Assembly (NCBI RefSeq): GCF_020447305.1
Contig: NZ_CP095732.1
Location: forward strand, 2,264,501 to 2,328,500
Direction: 5' to 3'
Origin: Abyssibius alkaniclasticus
Lineage (GTDB): Bacteria > Pseudomonadota > Alphaproteobacteria > Rhodobacterales > Rhodobacteraceae
DNA length: 64,000 bases
Under the pieces are notes generated by a model. The model had not been told where the DNA came from. It was given only the letters and a program-made list of their open reading frames with translations, and did no database searches. A program made the position numbers and the translations under genes. The first letter of the stretch is position 1; the number at the start of each line of letters is the position of its first letter. This document shows positions 36,316-44,429 of the stretch, piece by piece.

Positions 36316-37245
36316 TTATACGACCGAAGTTGCGGTCCATGTTGTGCCGCCATCGCGGCTGAGTTTGAGATTTCCGCCCATCAGGGCGGCGATATAGCGT
36401 TCATCTTCGGGATGAACCGCGACCGCCGAAGCCGGGGTTTCGGCCATGCGCTGCCACACGACCCCGCCATCGGCCGAAGTCCAGATGCCCGATGCCAGCG
36501 CGGCATATAGCCGTTCGGGCACCGTCGGGCTGCTGGCCAGCGACAGAACGGGCTCGGCTGCGGGCAGGGGGTTTTCGGGCGGGGGGGCATCGCCCGCAAC
36601 CAGCGCATCCATTGCATTGCCGGGCTGCACATCCTGCCAGCGGCAAAAGCAATCGGGCACCCGTGTGAGGCCCAGTTCAGTGCCGGCATAGATCCAGATG
36701 CCGCCCATGCCGGTTTCCAGATCGACCGAAACAAGCGTCAGCGGGTCGCGCTCGGCCTCGTTCAGCCAGGGCCGGTCCATTGCCAGCGCCCAGTTTGCAC
36801 CGGAATCCTCGCTTTTATAAAGCCCGTCGCCTTGGATGGCGGCATAGAACAGCTCGGGGTCGCGCGACGCGATGGCAAGCGCGTTGACGGGCCCGCCGGG
36901 CAGCCCTTGCGCTGCGCTGCGCCATGTGGCGCCACCATCCTCGGAAATTGCCACACCCCCCTTGGCCAGCCCGGCAAGCACAAGCCCGGCTTGGCCGCGA
37001 TGTGTGGTCAGGGCCAGAACCTGACCGGGGGCCGCGTGTTCGGCCCAGGTCTTGCCGCCATCGCTGCTGATACGCAGCACATCGCCGCCCAGCAGAATGG
37101 CATCGCCATCAAAGGCCAGCGCGGCCTTTGCGCCATTGCCGGCGGCAAAGGCCAGGTTGGGCATGATCGCCGCCATGCTCAGGCCAAATGCTGTGCCCAG
37201 AAGCCTGCGCCGCGACACAGCTTTATGCGTTTCAAATCGGTTCAA
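36316..37245 (-). CDS. Asp-box (BNR) beta-propeller protein, F510_1955-like
   Basis: A 309-aa exported protein with a Tat-type signal (SRRRLLG). It has five Asp-box repeats of S-x-D-x-G-x-x-W: SSDGGKTW, SEDGGATW, SEDSGANW, SADGGVVW and SRDGGTTW, implying a six-bladed sialidase-like propeller, but the catalytic arginine triad and tyrosine of sialidases are not evident. Similar proteins are labelled F510_1955 family glycosylhydrolases and recur in heavy-metal islands; glycosidase activity is doubtful. It is 17 nt downstream of the multicopper oxidase gene, so probably one transcript. Confidence 0.8.
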   Translation of the reverse strand: MNRFETHKAVSRRRLLGTAFGLSMAAIMPNLAFAAGNGAKAALAFDGDAILLGGDVLRISSDGGKTWAEHAAPGQVLALTTHRGQAGLVLAGLAKGGVAISEDGGATWRSAAQGLPGGPVNALAIASRDPELFYAAIQGDGLYKSEDSGANWALAMDRPWLNEAERDPLTLVSVDLETGMGGIWIYAGTELGLTRVPDCFCRWQDVQPGNAMDALVAGDAPPPENPLPAAEPVLSLASSPTVPERLYAALASGIWTSADGGVVWQRMAETPASAVAVHPEDERYIAALMGGNLKLSRDGGTTWTATSVV

Positions 37246-37262
37246 TTCAGCATCTCCTTTTC

Positions 37263-38696
37263 TTATGCCACGCGGATGACGCCCATCATCCCCGCCGCCT
37301 GATGTTCAAGAATGTGGCAATGAAACATCCAGTCGCCGGGATTATCGGCCACCAGAGCGATTTCGATTCGCTCGCGCGGGGCGATCAGCACCGTATCGAG
37401 CCACTCGCGATATTGGGTTGGCACCCCGTCGCGGCTTAGCACGCGGAAGGAATGGCCATGCAGGTGGATAGGGTGGGTAAAGGCGGTGGCGTTGGTCAGT
37501 TCAAGCACATGGCTTTGAGCGCGTTCCAGTGTGAGGAAAGGTTCGAGCATCGGCCCTTCGGCGGCAACGCCATTGACAAACCACATCCCGCCGCCGGTGA
37601 CGCCGCCCATCATGCCGCGCGCCTGATCGATGCCCATGTCACGTTCGACCATCGCGCCCATCATGCCGCCGGTGAACAGAATTTCATGGCGCCGCGCCGC
37701 TGCAATATCGGGCTCGGCCAGCGGGTTGGCGGGCAGGGCGATGTCCCAGTCGGGCGGGCTGTCGCGCAAGGGCGTATCGCTATAGGCGATGTCGATCAGG
37801 CGGTATGCGTTGTTGCGATAGGCCCGGTCGACCACCTGAAGCTGCGTTCCGGGTGCAGCGGGGCAATCCAGCATGATATCGGCGCGCATCGCCGAGCCAA
37901 GCACCACAACACCGCCGGGCGGTGAATGGGGCGTAACCGGCTGGCCATCGAGCGCGATGATCTGCGCAGAAAGGCTGCCAAAATCGAGCGCGAAGAAGCG
38001 GGCATTGGCAACATTGATCAGCCGCAGCCGGATACGCTCGCCCTGTTGCACAGTAAATCTGTCGGGGAACTTGCCGTTGATTGTAACCGCGTTGCCAACG
38101 CGCCCGGCATGGCTCATATCCATCGGCGCGCCAAAATCTTCGGCGATCGTGCCATCTTCCAGAAGCCGCCAGTCATCCAGCACCCAGGTGATATCGCGGT
38201 CGACCCGCGGCGGGTTGGGCTCGTCGATGATCAGCGGCCCGGAAAGCCCGCGGCCCATTTGCTCGGAGCTGCGCTGATGCGGATGATACCAGAAGGTTCC
38301 CGCATCAACCGCATCGAATTCGTAACCAAAGGTTTCGCCCGGCACGATGGGTTTCTGGGTGAGGAAAGGCACCCCGTCCATTGCGTTCGGCAGGCGCAGC
38401 CCGTGCCAATGCACCGTGGTGTCTTCGGCCAGCGCATTGGTCACATCGATGCGCAACCGCTCGCCCTGGCGCGCCCGCAATTCCGGGCCGGGCACAAGAC
38501 CGTTATACGCCCAGGCGGGCGTTTCACGAAGCGGGCCCGATGCCATTTGCACCATGCCGGATGCGGCGCGCAGCGTAAAATTCCTGATTGTCGGCTGGGC
38601 AGGCAGGCGCGTGCCAAGCGCCATAAGTGCCGTGCTTGCCACCGATGTGGCGATGAACGACCTGCGCGTAACGGCAGGATTGGATTTGATTGACAT
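37263..38696 (-). CDS. Multicopper oxidase A
   Basis: A 477-aa three-domain multicopper oxidase of the CueO/CopA-like kind. Tat-type signal TRRSFIATSV. All four copper motifs are present in the classical order: HWHG (H96, H98), WYHPH (H138, H140), HPIHLHGH (about 410) and HCHILEH (about 457-463), so both the trinuclear cluster and the type-1 site look intact. A Met-rich segment (RDMGIDQARGMMGGVTGGGM) lies near residue 355, as in Cu(I) oxidases. First gene of a five-gene minus-strand operon with BNR, DUF411, the small Met-rich protein and cytochrome A. Confidence 0.92.
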   Translation of the reverse strand: MSIKSNPAVTRRSFIATSVASTALMALGTRLPAQPTIRNFTLRAASGMVQMASGPLRETPAWAYNGLVPGPELRARQGERLRIDVTNALAEDTTVHWHGLRLPNAMDGVPFLTQKPIVPGETFGYEFDAVDAGTFWYHPHQRSSEQMGRGLSGPLIIDEPNPPRVDRDITWVLDDWRLLEDGTIAEDFGAPMDMSHAGRVGNAVTINGKFPDRFTVQQGERIRLRLINVANARFFALDFGSLSAQIIALDGQPVTPHSPPGGVVVLGSAMRADIMLDCPAAPGTQLQVVDRAYRNNAYRLIDIAYSDTPLRDSPPDWDIALPANPLAEPDIAAARRHEILFTGGMMGAMVERDMGIDQARGMMGGVTGGGMWFVNGVAAEGPMLEPFLTLERAQSHVLELTNATAFTHPIHLHGHSFRVLSRDGVPTQYREWLDTVLIAPRERIEIALVADNPGDWMFHCHILEHQAAGMMGVIRVA

Positions 38697-38811
38697 GAAT
38701 ACACTCTCTGATGTCGCGCAACGCTGGCTGTCCAGCCGTGCGGCAACGGTTCCAGGATCCCGCGCAAATGGCCTGTTGCGGCATTTGCAAATTCAGGGGC
38801 CGATTGTCTGA

Positions 38812-39156
38812 TCAGAGGTAGATTCGAGGGGGGTGTCTGGCGGGCGGGCCGGACAGGCCTTCCGCAGCCAGAGTCAGTTGAAATTGCGGCGAGTCCGGGC
38901 TTGCGAAAGTGCTGTTTGCGGCTGCACTTGCAAACAGCGTCACCATGCCGGCTGCGTTGCAAACAAAATCACAGGCGGCGCTTTTCAGGCCCGGCTCAGA
39001 ATCACCACACGCATCACAATCGGCGCTGGCATACATATCGGCATCTGCTGTCATCATCGCCGACGCCATTGTGGTTGAGCCCGCAGAATAGGCAACCACG
39101 CCGATGGCAAGCGCCACAAGCGTTAGGATGCAAACAAGGCGGGGCAAATGTCTCAT
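38812..39156 (-). CDS. Small Cys-rich exported protein A (DUF2946-like)
   Basis: A 114-aa protein with an N-terminal hydrophobic signal (LVCILTLVALAIGVVAYSAG), a CDAC pair near residue 47, CDFVC near residue 62 and a second hydrophobic patch, ending in a PP-containing tail. The layout (signal, two Cys pairs, Ala-rich patch) resembles DUF2946 proteins seen in copper loci. It is similar in layout to the gene at 46395-46730, which also precedes an oxidase. The function is unknown; a metal sensor or a binding role is only an inference. Confidence 0.6.
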   Translation of the reverse strand: MRHLPRLVCILTLVALAIGVVAYSAGSTTMASAMMTADADMYASADCDACGDSEPGLKSAACDFVCNAAGMVTLFASAAANSTFASPDSPQFQLTLAAEGLSGPPARHPPRIYL

Positions 39157-39184
39157 ATGTCACAGTTACATTGCCTTTGGGCCA

Positions 39185-39339
39185 AATGCCAGTGGCATTG
39201 AATCACGATTGCTCGACACTGTTCAGGTGGGCGTTTTCGTGCCGATCATATGAGCAAACCGTATGTCCTACATGTGTCGGGCCGTCACAATCGGGATTGA
39301 CTTATTTAGCCAGTGCGGTAAATGTTAGCCGATGCTAAC
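39185..39339. promoter_or_regulatory. Divergent control region with two palindromes
   Basis: In the 232-nt gap between the small Cys-rich gene (minus) and oxidase C (plus): AATGCCA-G-TGGCATT (39185-39199, perfect 7+7) and GTTAGC-CGAT-GCTAAC (39324-39339, perfect 6+6). Either could bind a metal-responsive regulator that controls the two halves of the island; no regulator gene lies within the oxidase part. Confidence 0.45.
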
Positions 39340-39388
39340 TTTATGCGCTTGGGCTATAACCCGCGCCAAATCCAGAGGAAACACGCTT

Positions 39389-40600
39389 ATGCCCGCCCAG
39401 ACCGAAAAGCCGTCGCACGCGGCAGAGTCAGCCGTTGCGCCAGCGCAGCGCGACGCCCGGCAGGCCGTTGCCGCCGGCCCGGCTTCTGCCTCGCGCCGTG
39501 CCCTGCTGGTTGGCGGGCTGGTGGCGGCGGGCGGGGCGGCGGTTGTTGCGCGCCAAGCGCAGGCACAGACCGCGCCGGCAGCAACGGGCGCGGGCAACAT
39601 GGCTGACATGGCGGCCGACCCCTATGCCGCAGATACCGGCGGAATGATGAGCGGCAACATGACAATGGTTGGCCGCGTCGATCATGCGCGCAACGGGTTT
39701 GACCCGACCGCCATGCTGACCGACTGGGATACCGGCCGCACCGAGATTTTGCCAGATGGCCGCACATTGCGCATTTTCGAGGTTGATGCCATTGACATGG
39801 AGATTGAAATTGCCCCCGGCGTGTTCTTTCCCGCCTGGACATTCAATGGCCGCGTGCCCGGCCCGGCGCTGCGCGCCAAAGAGGGCGAGCGGCTGCGGAT
39901 CATCTTTCGCAACCTCGGCTCGCACCCGCATTCCATGCATTTTCACGGCATCCATTCGGCCCGGATGGACGGTATTACCGGCGCAGGGCTGATCGGGCCG
40001 GGCGAGGAATTTGTTTATGAGTTCGATGCCAAACCCTTTGGCTGCCATCTTTATCACTGCCACGCACTGCCGCTGAAACGGCATATGCACAAGGGCATGT
40101 ATGGGCTGTTCGTGGTCGACCCTGACCCGGCACTTCACCCGGAATTTGCCGATGTCGCCGCTTCGCGGGTTCTGGGCAGCCCCGAAAACGCGCAATGGCA
40201 GGAACTGGCGATGGTGATGAACGCCTTTGACACCAATTTTGACGGTGCCAACGAGGTTTATGCCGTCAATACCATTGGCATGGCCTTCATGAATGCGCCG
40301 ATCAAGATCGACAAATCGCGGCCCGTGCGGATTTACCTGATGAATGCAACCGAGTTCGACCCGATCAACTCGTTCCACCTGCACGGAAACTTCTTTGACT
40401 ATTTTGACACCGGAAGCCAGCTTGTGCCAACGCTGCGCACGGTAGATGTGATCATGCAATGCCAGGCGCAGCGCGGTATTCTGGAATTCAGCTTTGCCGA
40501 TCATGAAGACGGGCTTTACATGTTCCACGCCCATCAGGCCGAGTTTACCGAACTTGGCTGGATGGGGTTTTTTGATGTGAGCGGAGGGCGCGGGGAATGA
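39389..40600 (+). CDS. Multicopper oxidase C (type-1 copper in the N-terminal domain)
   Basis: A 403-aa Tat-exported oxidase (SRRALLVGGLV at 35-45; ATG at 39389 after AGAGGAA). Four His-x-His motifs are present: HFH (H184, H186), HCH (H223-C224-H225), HLH (H330, H332) and HAH (H380, H382), as needed for a trinuclear centre between two cupredoxin domains. The only Cys in these motifs is C224, followed by H232/H234 and M237, so the type-1 site is in the first domain; the last motif lacks Cys. This is unlike oxidases A and B and resembles two-domain oxidases with an N-terminal type-1 copper. It is coupled to the ZIP gene by an ATGA overlap. Confidence 0.87.
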   Translation: MPAQTEKPSHAAESAVAPAQRDARQAVAAGPASASRRALLVGGLVAAGGAAVVARQAQAQTAPAATGAGNMADMAADPYAADTGGMMSGNMTMVGRVDHARNGFDPTAMLTDWDTGRTEILPDGRTLRIFEVDAIDMEIEIAPGVFFPAWTFNGRVPGPALRAKEGERLRIIFRNLGSHPHSMHFHGIHSARMDGITGAGLIGPGEEFVYEFDAKPFGCHLYHCHALPLKRHMHKGMYGLFVVDPDPALHPEFADVAASRVLGSPENAQWQELAMVMNAFDTNFDGANEVYAVNTIGMAFMNAPIKIDKSRPVRIYLMNATEFDPINSFHLHGNFFDYFDTGSQLVPTLRTVDVIMQCQAQRGILEFSFADHEDGLYMFHAHQAEFTELGWMGFFDVSGGRGE

Positions 40601-41778
40601 CCAGCGAAAACCAACTTCGCCGCCCGCCCTTCATTCGGCTGATGCTGCTGCTTTTGCCGCTGGCCACCATGCTGGGCGCTTTTGTCTGGATCGCGGCGCT
40701 TGACCCGCTGCGCAGCTTCAACAACGGTGCGCCCCCGGTCGAGGCGCTGACCGTCGAGCGGACGATCATCGATGCCAACGGCATTGCGCTCAAGCTGCGC
40801 GCCGGTGGTTCAGCGCCGATGGTGATTGCGCAGGTCGCAGTGGACGATGCCTATTGGAGCTTCACACAAGACCCGGCCGGGCCGATTGCCCGTGGCAACG
40901 CGGTTTGGGTGCAAATTCCCTATCCCTGGGTGCTGGGCGAGGCACACAATATCACGCTGCTTACCAATACCGGCATGACTTTTGCGCATGAAATTGCGGT
41001 TGCGGTGGCAACGCCAAAACCTTCGGGGCCGCAGCTTCGTCTGCAGGCGATCATCGGGGCGATTGTTGGCCTGTTGCCCGTGGCGCTTGGCCTGATGTTC
41101 TACCCAGCCATGCGCGGTGTCGGGCAGGGAGGCATGAATTTTCTGCTGGCGCTGACGGTCGGGCTGCTGGGGTTCTTGCTGCTGGACACGGTTTCCGAGG
41201 CGCTGGAACAATCGGCCGGGGCGGCGGCGCTGTTTCAGGGCTCTGCAATGGTCTGGCTGGCGGCGCTGGCGAGTTTTCTGATGCTCATGGCAATCGGGCG
41301 CTGGCGCGGCAACCCCGAAGGCATTGCGCTTGCCTTTTACATTGCGCTGGGCATCGGCATTCACAATTTCGGCGAAGGGCTGGCAATTGGCGGGGCTTTT
41401 GCCGCGGGCTCGGCGGGGCTTGGCACATTTCTGGTGCTTGGCTTTGCGCTGCACAACGTCACCGAAGGCATTGGCATTGCCGCCCCGATGCTGCGCGCCC
41501 GCCCCAAGCTGTGGACCTTTGCCGCCCTGACCCTGCTTGCCGGCAGCCCGGCAATATTCGGAATGTGGATGGGCAGCCTTGCCTATGCACCGCAATGGTC
41601 GGCGCTGGCGCTGGCCGTTGGGGCGGGCGCGATCTTGCAGGTCATGGTCGAGGTCACGGCCTATCTGCTGCGCCAGAACGCCAAATGGCAGGTGGCGCTG
41701 ATGTCACCCCCCGTGCTTGGCGGGTTTCTGGGCGGGCTGGCCTTCATGTATGCAACCGCGGCCCTGATCAAGATCTGA
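40597..41778 (+). CDS. ZIP family metal transporter with extra N-terminal periplasmic domain
   Basis: A 393-aa inner-membrane protein. The first helix (about 13-34) is followed by a predicted periplasmic domain of about 110 residues (35-145) with beta-strand character, then a ZIP-type helix bundle with the metal motifs HNFGEG (H256, E260) and HNVTEG (H286, E290). ZIP proteins move Zn, Fe, Mn or other divalent ions into the cytoplasm; the substrate here is unknown. Start overlaps the stop of oxidase C by 4 nt, so the oxidase and the transporter are made together, which suggests the oxidase acts on, or protects against, the transported ion. Confidence 0.88.
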   Translation: MTSENQLRRPPFIRLMLLLLPLATMLGAFVWIAALDPLRSFNNGAPPVEALTVERTIIDANGIALKLRAGGSAPMVIAQVAVDDAYWSFTQDPAGPIARGNAVWVQIPYPWVLGEAHNITLLTNTGMTFAHEIAVAVATPKPSGPQLRLQAIIGAIVGLLPVALGLMFYPAMRGVGQGGMNFLLALTVGLLGFLLLDTVSEALEQSAGAAALFQGSAMVWLAALASFLMLMAIGRWRGNPEGIALAFYIALGIGIHNFGEGLAIGGAFAAGSAGLGTFLVLGFALHNVTEGIGIAAPMLRARPKLWTFAALTLLAGSPAIFGMWMGSLAYAPQWSALALAVGAGAILQVMVEVTAYLLRQNAKWQVALMSPPVLGGFLGGLAFMYATAALIKI

Positions 41779-41784
41779 GCCGAT

Positions 41785-41819
41785 AGCCAGCCGCGCCAAC
41801 CGATCTGGCGGGGCTGGCT
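41785..41819 (+). terminator. Imperfect hairpin after the ZIP gene
   Basis: A 13-bp inverted repeat with one mismatch (41785-41797 with 41807-41819), 9-nt loop, no T-run. It may be a weak terminator or mRNA-end stem separating the oxidase-ZIP pair from the Sco genes. Confidence 0.45.
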
Positions 41820-41931
41820 GCATCTGGCAACAGGGCGCAGGTTTTGGCGATGTGCCGCAAGGGCGTGACATTCTGTCCCGATCCGGTTTTTAGCCTAAAA
41901 AGTCAGATTCAATGGCACTATACGGATATGA

Positions 41932-42558
41932 GTGACGAAAGAAAAACTGCGAAAGGCCGATGAAGTGCGACTGCGAATCGTTCAAATTCTTCTCTGGGCG
42001 GCCGCCGTGCTGGCAATGCTGGCCTATGGCGCGATTCTGATCACGGAAGATAACGCGCCGCCACCAGCCGAGCAGGCAGCCTTCCGCCCAAGCTTCAGCC
42101 TGCCCGATGCCGAGGGGCGCTTGCGCAGCGAAGCCGAATTTGCCGGCAAGTATATGCTGGTCTTTTTCGGGTTCACAAACTGCCCCGATGTGTGCCCGAC
42201 AACCCTGTCCGAAGTTGCACAGGTTATGGACGCGCTTGGCGCGCAGGCGGACCAGGTGCAACCCTTGTTCATTTCAATCGACCCCGAGCGTGACCGCGCG
42301 CTTGGTCTGGCAGACTTCACGGCAGCCTTTCATCCGTCCATCATCGGGCTGGCGGGGGATGCGGTGCAAACCCGTGTGGCCGCCGAAAGCTTTCATATCT
42401 ATTATGAACGCCAGGACGACCCCAGCGCACCCGATGGCTATTCCATGTCCCATAGCCCGTCGCTTTACCTGATCGGGCCCGATGGCAACTGGCTGCGCCA
42501 GTTCAGCTATGGCACCCGCGCGGATGAAATTGTTGCCGACCTGCAAGCAAGGTTATAG
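41932..42558 (+). CDS. SCO1/SenC copper chaperone 1
   Basis: A 208-aa thioredoxin-fold protein anchored by one N-terminal helix (about 15-37). The copper-binding C84-x3-C88 lies in FFGFTNCPDVCPTT, and the third ligand H174 in YSMSHSPSLYL. Sco proteins deliver copper to, or reduce, the CuA site of cytochrome oxidase. Start is a GTG at 41932; an ATG at 41928 in another frame stops after 11 codons. It is 4 nt upstream of the PCuAC gene. Confidence 0.9.
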   Translation: MTKEKLRKADEVRLRIVQILLWAAAVLAMLAYGAILITEDNAPPPAEQAAFRPSFSLPDAEGRLRSEAEFAGKYMLVFFGFTNCPDVCPTTLSEVAQVMDALGAQADQVQPLFISIDPERDRALGLADFTAAFHPSIIGLAGDAVQTRVAAESFHIYYERQDDPSAPDGYSMSHSPSLYLIGPDGNWLRQFSYGTRADEIVADLQARL

Positions 42559-42562
42559 CCCC

Positions 42563-43036
42563 ATGAAACATATTCTCCTGACAGCATTCACCCTTTTGGC
42601 AGCCACGCCGGCTTTGGCTTGTAACAGCGTATCCTTTGGCGATCTGACCGTCGAACACGCGTGGTCTCGTGCCACGATCGGGGCCAGCCGCCCGGCAGTT
42701 TTCTATGTCGAGATCAGTAATACGGGCGACACTGATGATGCGCTGATCGGTATTGCAACACCGGCAGCCGAAAGCCCGATGCTGCATGAAACCGTCGTCA
42801 CAGATGGCGTAGCATCCATGCCGCACGCCATGTCCATTCCGCTGCCGGCCGGGCAGGCTGTTCAGCTTGCACCGGGCGGCTATCATGGCATGTTGACCGG
42901 CCTGACCGCGGCCCTGAACGAAGGCGATAGCTTTCCTGTAACGCTGACCTTCCAGAATGCTGGCGCGGTCACGATCACTGTCGATGTGCTGTCTATGCGT
43001 GCTGCGGGGCTGGAATGCGATCACGCCGCTCAGTAA
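42563..43036 (+). CDS. PCuAC periplasmic copper chaperone
   Basis: A 157-aa exported protein. The ATG at 42563 gives a signal peptide ending TPALA. The copper site fits the family consensus H-X10-M-X21-H-X-M exactly with H75, M86, H108 and M110. PCuAC proteins pass Cu(I) to Sco or to the CuA centre. It lies between two Sco genes and overlaps the second by 22 nt. Confidence 0.92.
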   Translation: MKHILLTAFTLLAATPALACNSVSFGDLTVEHAWSRATIGASRPAVFYVEISNTGDTDDALIGIATPAAESPMLHETVVTDGVASMPHAMSIPLPAGQAVQLAPGGYHGMLTGLTAALNEGDSFPVTLTFQNAGAVTITVDVLSMRAAGLECDHAAQ

Positions 43037-43617
43037 TCCTTGGCCTTGGCGGTGCGGCGGGCGCGTTGGCCTTCACGCTTGGCCTTGGGTGGTGGCGAAC
43101 CAGCAGCCGCCAGACGCAGGACGTCGTGCCTTTGCCCCTGCCACTGTCAGAAATGTCATTCACGCTCACCACACACCGTGGCGAAAACCTGAGCCCGGCC
43201 GACTGGATTGGCAAGCCGACTATGGTGTTTTTTGGCTTTACCTGGTGCCCGGATGTATGTCCAACCACGCTGAGCGACATTTCAAACTGGCTGGAGGCGC
43301 TTGGCACCGAAGCCGACCGGCTGAATGTGGCGCTGATCACGGTTGACCCTGAACGCGACTCGCCCGAGATTCTGGCGGAATACCTATCGTATTTCGATCC
43401 GCGAATCCTGGGGCTGACCGGCCCTCTATCTGAAATCGAGCGCGCCGCGGCGGGGTTTCGGGTTTGGTTTGAAAAGCAGCCCCGCGATGATGGCTACACC
43501 ATGAACCACACGGCAGGCGTGTTCTTGTTCCGCGCCGATGGCAGCTTCGCCAATATCATCGATTTTCACGAAGACCGCAGTTTTGCCCTGCCCAAAATTC
43601 GCCGTGCGATGCGCTGA
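43015..43617 (+). CDS. SCO1/SenC copper chaperone 2
   Basis: A 200-aa Sco protein with an N-terminal anchor (VILGLGGAAGALAFTLGLGWW), C78-x3-C82 in FFGFTWCPDVCPTT and H165 in YTMNHTAGVFLF. It is a paralogue of the Sco 42 nt to 1 kb upstream but with a twin-arginine-like start (RSRRS). The start lies inside the PCuAC gene (22-nt overlap). Having two Sco proteins around one PCuAC suggests one handles copper insertion and the other a thiol/disulphide role, or that each serves a different oxidase. Confidence 0.9.
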   Translation: MRSRRSVILGLGGAAGALAFTLGLGWWRTSSRQTQDVVPLPLPLSEMSFTLTTHRGENLSPADWIGKPTMVFFGFTWCPDVCPTTLSDISNWLEALGTEADRLNVALITVDPERDSPEILAEYLSYFDPRILGLTGPLSEIERAAAGFRVWFEKQPRDDGYTMNHTAGVFLFRADGSFANIIDFHEDRSFALPKIRRAMR

Positions 43618-43677
43618 CACAGCCGCTTGGCAGAGAGAGATTTGCCAGAGTTTGCGCATTTCCGCGCGCGGGCCAAC

Positions 43678-43707
43678 TTGAAGTTGCGAATTATCGCACT
43701 TTATGTG
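43678..43707 (+). promoter_or_regulatory. MerR-like promoter of the HMA-protein gene
   Basis: TTGAAG (43678-43683) followed after 18 bp by TATGTG, with the dyad TGCGA-ATTA-TCGCA (43685-43698) in the spacer. The geometry matches the MerR promoter at 32138 (dyad centre 13 bp from the start of the same TTGAAG box) while the dyad sequence differs. The arrangement suggests control by a MerR-family protein, perhaps CueR-like, that is not encoded in this window. Confidence 0.55.
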
Positions 43708-43779
43708 TTTGGTGGATTTGATGGCTGTCTTTGGCGCATTCAGCATTTCAACCTCCGGCAAAACCCAAAGGAGACCGAT

Positions 43780-43977
43780 ATGACCACCTATAACATTCCC
43801 GATATGAGCTGCGGCCACTGCAAGGCCACGGTCGAAAAAACGATCCATTCCGTTGACCCGGCGGCAAAGATCGCGTTTGACATGCCCGCGCGTCAGGTTT
43901 CGCTTGAAACCAGCAGCGATGCGGCGCTGGTTCTGGCGGAGTTGGCAAAGGCTGGCTACCCCGCAGCCCCGGCCTGA
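43780..43977 (+). CDS. CopZ-like heavy-metal-associated (HMA) domain protein
   Basis: A 65-aa cytoplasmic metallochaperone. The ATG at 43780 follows AAAGGAG, a strong ribosome site. The metal loop is DMSCGHC (C11, C14), followed by the usual ferredoxin-like alpha/beta fold. This is the CopZ/Atx1 type, carrying Cu(I). It has its own candidate MerR-type promoter and is convergent with cytochrome B, 8 nt away. Confidence 0.9.
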   Translation: MTTYNIPDMSCGHCKATVEKTIHSVDPAAKIAFDMPARQVSLETSSDAALVLAELAKAGYPAAPA

Positions 43978-43985
43978 ACCGGGCA

Positions 43986-44429
43986 TCAGCCGTTTTCAGC
44001 GGCGGTTTGGTCTGCCTGATAGCTGCGCTCGCGTTCCGACCAGGTTGATTTGATGAAGGCGAGGATGCTGGCAATTTCCTGATCGCTCAGAACCTCGCCA
44101 AAGGCGGGCATTCCGCTGTTGAACGGCACACCCGTCTTTGCCATAGCGCCTTCGCCGCCAAGGGTAATATAGTCGATCAGCACCGTATCGGAATGGTGCC
44201 ATGTATGGCCGCTGTCATCATGCGGCGGGGCGGGCAGGATACCGTCTTCACCAACAATTTGCCAATCGGGCTGGCCTTCAAGATTGGCCCCGTGGCACGA
44301 GGCGCAGTTCGCATTGTAAAGCACCCGCCCGCGCGCCACGGTTTCATCTTCACGCAGGAACAGGAACAATGCCGCCCCAAGGATAGCGGCCAAAGCTGCG
44401 CCTGATACAATTACCTTCATTCGCATCAT
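43986..44429 (-). CDS. c-type cytochrome B of the metal island
   Basis: A 147-aa membrane-anchored monohaem cytochrome: N-terminal helix (about 6-25) with no obvious cleavage site, haem motif CASCH at 42-46, SGHTWHHSD at about 73-81, and axial Met107 in SGMPAF. It is a paralogue of cytochrome A (35216-35692), which has a cleavable signal instead, so one copy is tethered and one soluble. It belongs to the second minus-strand module with oxidase B. Confidence 0.88.
   Translation of the reverse strand: MMRMKVIVSGAALAAILGAALFLFLREDETVARGRVLYNANCASCHGANLEGQPDWQIVGEDGILPAPPHDDSGHTWHHSDTVLIDYITLGGEGAMAKTGVPFNSGMPAFGEVLSDQEIASILAFIKSTWSERERSYQADQTAAENG

Noticed and set aside
36316-37245. Asp-box protein as a true sialidase
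   Set aside because: Asp boxes are present but the catalytic arginine triad and Tyr/Glu pair were not seen; location in a metal operon argues for another role.
41928-41963. ATG at 41928 as the Sco start
   Set aside because: It is in another frame and stops after 11 codons; the GTG at 41932 opens the Sco frame.
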